Shown here: piece after piece, positions 59,940 to 64,000 of the stretch | How positions within the stretch are numbered: position 1 is the stretch's first letter | Layout of the letters: each line of letters starts with the position of its first letter | From: Ceratotherium simum simum | Taxonomy: Eukaryota > Chordata > Mammalia > Perissodactyla > Rhinocerotidae | Reading direction: 5' to 3' | Assembly (NCBI RefSeq): GCF_000283155.1 | Contig: NW_004454208.1 | Span: 1,170,180 to 1,234,179 of the forward strand | DNA length: 64,000 bases | Made by a program: the position numbers and the translations under genes | The notes under the pieces: model-generated | Seen by the model: the letters and a program-made list of their open reading frames with translations, nothing else | Database searches by the model: none | What the model was told of the DNA's origin: nothing

Positions 59940-60509
59940 TTTACGTTTCTGGAGAGAGGTTCTGAGACCATGGCGCCGTGTCAAGCTCTTCACTAGATTT
60001 CCCCTTGCACGACGTACCATGCTAACCGCGTCCCGTCACACGGACGCTGCATTCGTGGGTGTTATTACTCCAGAGCGACCAGTTTGCGGCTGACTCGCTA
60101 ACACCCGCAGTAACCGCGGCCGTGTTCCATCCGGAAATCCCTGGGCAGAAAGGTTTCCCCACCGATGGGCGTGAGGCTACGGGTGCTCTTCTGTCACCAC
60201 GGACTGAAGGACTCAACGAAGGAGTCCAACTTCCCCAACCTCCTCTCTATCAAGCCCGAACTGACCCAGAGGCCATTTGCTGTGTCCTAAAGCAGCCAAC
60301 CCCTCCCCAAGCTGAGGACCTGGTGGGCGGCTCAGCTCAGCCCCCGCTCACTTGCTGTGAGCATGCGCGAGCGCCGCTGGACTCCCGGCAAGCCCACGCG
60401 CGCGACGGCAGCCTCGCCAGCAAGAGGAGCCCCACCGGCGCATCACCGCACTGGGACGCTGGCGCCGCGACCGGACCGCACAGAAACCCAGAATGCGGAC
60501 CGAGGCTCA
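59940..60509. other. CpG-rich block next to GJB6 3' end
   Basis: About 570 bases contain many CpG dinucleotides (for example around 59970-60130 and 60360-60500) between AT-rich repeats and the AT-rich GJB6 3' UTR. A 154-codon plus-strand ORF (60059-60523) covers most of it and runs into the GJB6 poly-A region on the opposite strand. Its product is rich in Pro, Ala, Gly and Arg with no domain I recognise and no clear Kozak or splice context. It could be a small CpG island, a promoter of an antisense or intergenic RNA, or decayed LTR/processed sequence. Function unknown. Confidence 0.5.
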
Positions 60510-61202
60510 AGCAATGGGGCTGATCTTTATTGAGGGGAGCACATTCACGCGTCCGCTGTTCACAATGACTGCAAATAGGCTGGTTTTAAAAAGCTTCCCG
60601 CTTCCACACAGCTCGGTCCACATTCAGAAAGCAGTAAAAATACATGGTATGACGAACACTTTCCACATTAAGAGTATCATGACAGTTCATAAGTTTGTCA
60701 ATAGACAATTCAAAACAATATTTACAAGGTAGACCCTTTTAAGTTCAAAATTTAGATACTTATGGTATGATTCTAAAACTAACATTGCAAGTTTTTCCAA
60801 GTAAGGAAGACCAGTCATTATAAAAATATACAAATTCAAAGTCAGAACTAAAACATTTGATCCTATAAAAATATCTTTTACTAATAAGAGCATCAATTTA
60901 TAGATAAATGTTCTTTATCAACAACAGTTACATACTTAAATTTTCAGGGAATATCCACTATGTCAGACAGTCCACTTAAAACAAACATGTTCAAGTTACT
61001 TCAAGGCACAGTTGTCATCGTCTTAGTTTTCAGAGATGGACCACATATTATGTTGCATATTAATGGCACAATTATTCTACAAAAAGTTAACTCAAGTATC
61101 TATGTACTACGAAAGCCGTTGATGAAGACAAGGTCTTCAGCCTGGAGAGGGGAGCTTCAGGTCAGTTTTATCATGAGTCAGCTACATTGTACTTTGAAAT
61201 GT
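60510..61202 (-). other. GJB6: GJB6 3' UTR with AATAAA signal
   Basis: AT-rich sequence follows the GJB6 stop codon and ends ~20 nt past an AATAAA (plus-strand TTTATT at 60526-60531). The ~690-nt length is close to the human GJB6 3' UTR. The exact cleavage site is inferred. Confidence 0.85.
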
Positions 61203-62003
<801 letters not shown>

Positions 62004-64000
62004 CTAAACAGACAAAAATTAGTAAAGATTAATTAATGGAAAGTTCCTTTGATTTTATTAAACAGTATAGTATTATAGACTGAAGCAAATTTCTCTTAAA
62101 GTATGCCGTGATATTTTATAGCTTCAACCCCTAAATTGCTAGTAGGAGGTTTTCTGATAAGGAATGCCCACTCTAAAAACATTCTCACGTTTCTGAACCA
62201 GAAATAACTGTTGGGGGGTTTCAGATCATCTTGATTCAACTCAGTTCAGATTCTCCATTAGATTGCTGTTTGACATGAATCCAGGAACTTGGGTAAACAA
62301 AGTCATTTCCGAGTTCCCTTTTAATCACTATGTAAATACATGTTGCATCAGTTTCATTTTGCCCCAGGGATCACAGAGGTTCCACAGTAGATTTTATTTA
62401 TTAAATGGCTTATCCAAGAAAAAAAATCATTCATTGGAATGACATAATCTGGTTTACCCAGCAGACTAAGGGAAAAAAGAAACCAAATACTTATTAGTTT
62501 ACTTTATACAATATATTTATATTTTTTTCTAGCTTGAATAACATTTGCTGTAATCATGTGTTCTTAGGAAACTCAGTGTCATAAACTACTGAAAGATCCG
62601 CTTCAAAGAGAATCACAAGCTTTTACAAAAAGTGCTCACTTGTCCTCCATGGTAACCACGGCCAATGCCGGCTCTCCCTCCCCAGCAGGCACCGTTCACA
62701 CCGGAGAGCCGTGGATGAAGGAACAGGCTGCTGCAGCCACGCAGAGCCCCCCTCCCTACTAGCGCACGGATTTAACATCCTGAGAGGGAAGGACTTCCTG
62801 ACTTCTACAGAAACTTTAGCTACAATTCAAACGGACGCCTTCTTATCCTACATTGCCACAGAAGACTAAAGAATCGGTCAGCATTCCCCTTAAAAAAAAA
62901 AAAAGAAAAAAAAAGGGCGAATAATGAAGCCATTAAGAATCTTCTGAAAGTAAAAGACCCTCTCTTCAGAAACACAGACTCAAGTAATTTTTCACACCCC
63001 CTTTTAGCGGATGAGGGAGTCACCAAAGTCCTTTTGGCAATCCATGTTCTAGAGACTTGCTTGTACTTGAATGCCTGTGGAGCACAGTGGGGCCAGGCCT
63101 CTCCTTCTCAGGCTGACCGCCTCCACCTCCCCAGGGCCCATACTCTTGCCCACTGATCTGCCTCCTCTGCATCACGTCTGCTGCTCTTCAAAGCAACTGG
63201 GTAAACAGAGGCAGCCTCAGCCACTCCAGGAGTGCCCAGCACTCAGCCGCTGAATGAGGTGCTAATGTGTGCCCCAGCAGCAAGACCTCTGTAGACTTTA
63301 ATAAAGTCAGCCAGTCTTGTGTTATAAAAGGCAGACTCCCATTTTAGCTGGCTTTCTGAGAAATTTGTCTTTTGCCCTTGGTTTGGCTTTTTGACACATT
63401 TTTCTCAGAAAGACATGAGGTCTAAGGAAGCAACGCCAGCACCCATCTTATACTTGTGTGTGCATTCCTCCTCTGTCTGGACGAGGCAGTGGAAGTGCAG
63501 GGCACGTGCTGTGGAAGGGGAGGGAAGGGGAGTGCAAGCAGGGGCACAGCTAGAAATTTCCCCATCATGGTTTCTCCCCCTGCCTTTTCCTCTTGCCAAA
63601 ACATACAGAGCCCAATTATAGGAAAACTCCTCACTTTCACCTCATTGCCAAAGCCAAGTAAATAATAATCACCAAGCCTTCCATTGTTTATTGAGCGTCT
63701 ACTGTATACGGCTGTTAGCTATTTCATCTTTGAATCCCAAGGCACAGTCCGGTTCCTGGGCCAAGCAGGTTCTCAGGGGAGCTGAGAGCAGGTGGGGATG
63801 CAGGAGGAATCACGTGCAGAAGCGCGGGGAGCCTTCCAGACAGAGACACCTTGCTGTCGGTGGACTTGGCGAAGGTGCTGGGTCACAGCTATGCGAAGTG
63901 GGAGCAGAGAACATGTCAATGGGCAAAAACAGGGCGAGCGAGGTAGCTGCTCCTCAGTACCTGCACCTGCACTTGATTATCAAAGGACAATTCAGGTGAT
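62004..64000. other. GJB6 upstream/intronic DNA
   Basis: Unique-looking DNA expected to hold GJB6 intron and possibly a non-coding 5' exon. A GC-richer patch lies at about 62640-62770, and an L2/MIR-like end around 63675-63730. ORFs up to 102 codons, one running off the window end (63691-63999), have no recognisable domain. No RNA gene is visible. Confidence 0.5.

Noticed and set aside
63691..63999. 102-codon ORF running off the window end
   Set aside because: No recognisable domain, and it starts within an L2/MIR-like segment. There is no support for an exon.

Overview
This is a mammalian nuclear window, almost certainly from a perissodactyl (horse, rhinoceros or tapir group). At least 14 tRNA-derived SINEs have the ERE (equine repetitive element) architecture, and they lie among L1, ERVL-MaLR, MIR and Tigger-type repeats. 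Two intact protein genes are supported, both on the minus strand: GJB2 (connexin 26, CDS 26239-26919) and GJB6 (connexin 30, CDS 61203-61988). This matches the conserved mammalian order GJA3 - GJB2 - GJB6. The CpG-rich start of the window lies where the GJA3 promoter would be expected, but no GJA3 coding sequence is present.

Layout: 1-520 CpG-rich, probable GJA3 5' end. 521-24794 intergenic DNA with an L1 at 5157-9132 that carries two SINEs and a solo LTR, further SINEs, L1 3' fragments and a MER2-like DNA transposon. 24795-30408 GJB2: 3' UTR, single coding exon, intron of about 3.25 kb, and a non-coding first exon in a CpG island. 30521-44882 upstream/intergenic DNA, partly unique and partly old L1, with an MLT1A-like LTR and a 100-N assembly gap inside a SINE. 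45160-58670 a nested L1 block: an old L1 split by a younger, nearly full-length but broken L1. 58671-60509 old repeats and an unexplained CpG-rich block. 60510-62003 GJB6 terminal exon (3' UTR and CDS). 62004-64000 GJB6 upstream/intronic DNA.

Connexins 26 and 30 are beta-group gap-junction subunits with four membrane segments. It is established that they co-assemble in cochlear supporting cells and epidermis. Both copies here are full length with all six extracellular-loop cysteines, and each has its coding region in one exon behind an acceptor 22 or 15 nt before the ATG. The GJB2 promoter keeps a TTAAAA box and GC boxes.

I found no convincing new gene system. The observations most worth a second look are the CpG-rich ORF block at the GJB6 3' end, connexin 26 residue changes (notably Ser4), a perfect 22-bp duplication in GJB2 exon 1, two perfect hairpins, and the repeat-unit 5' region of the younger L1.
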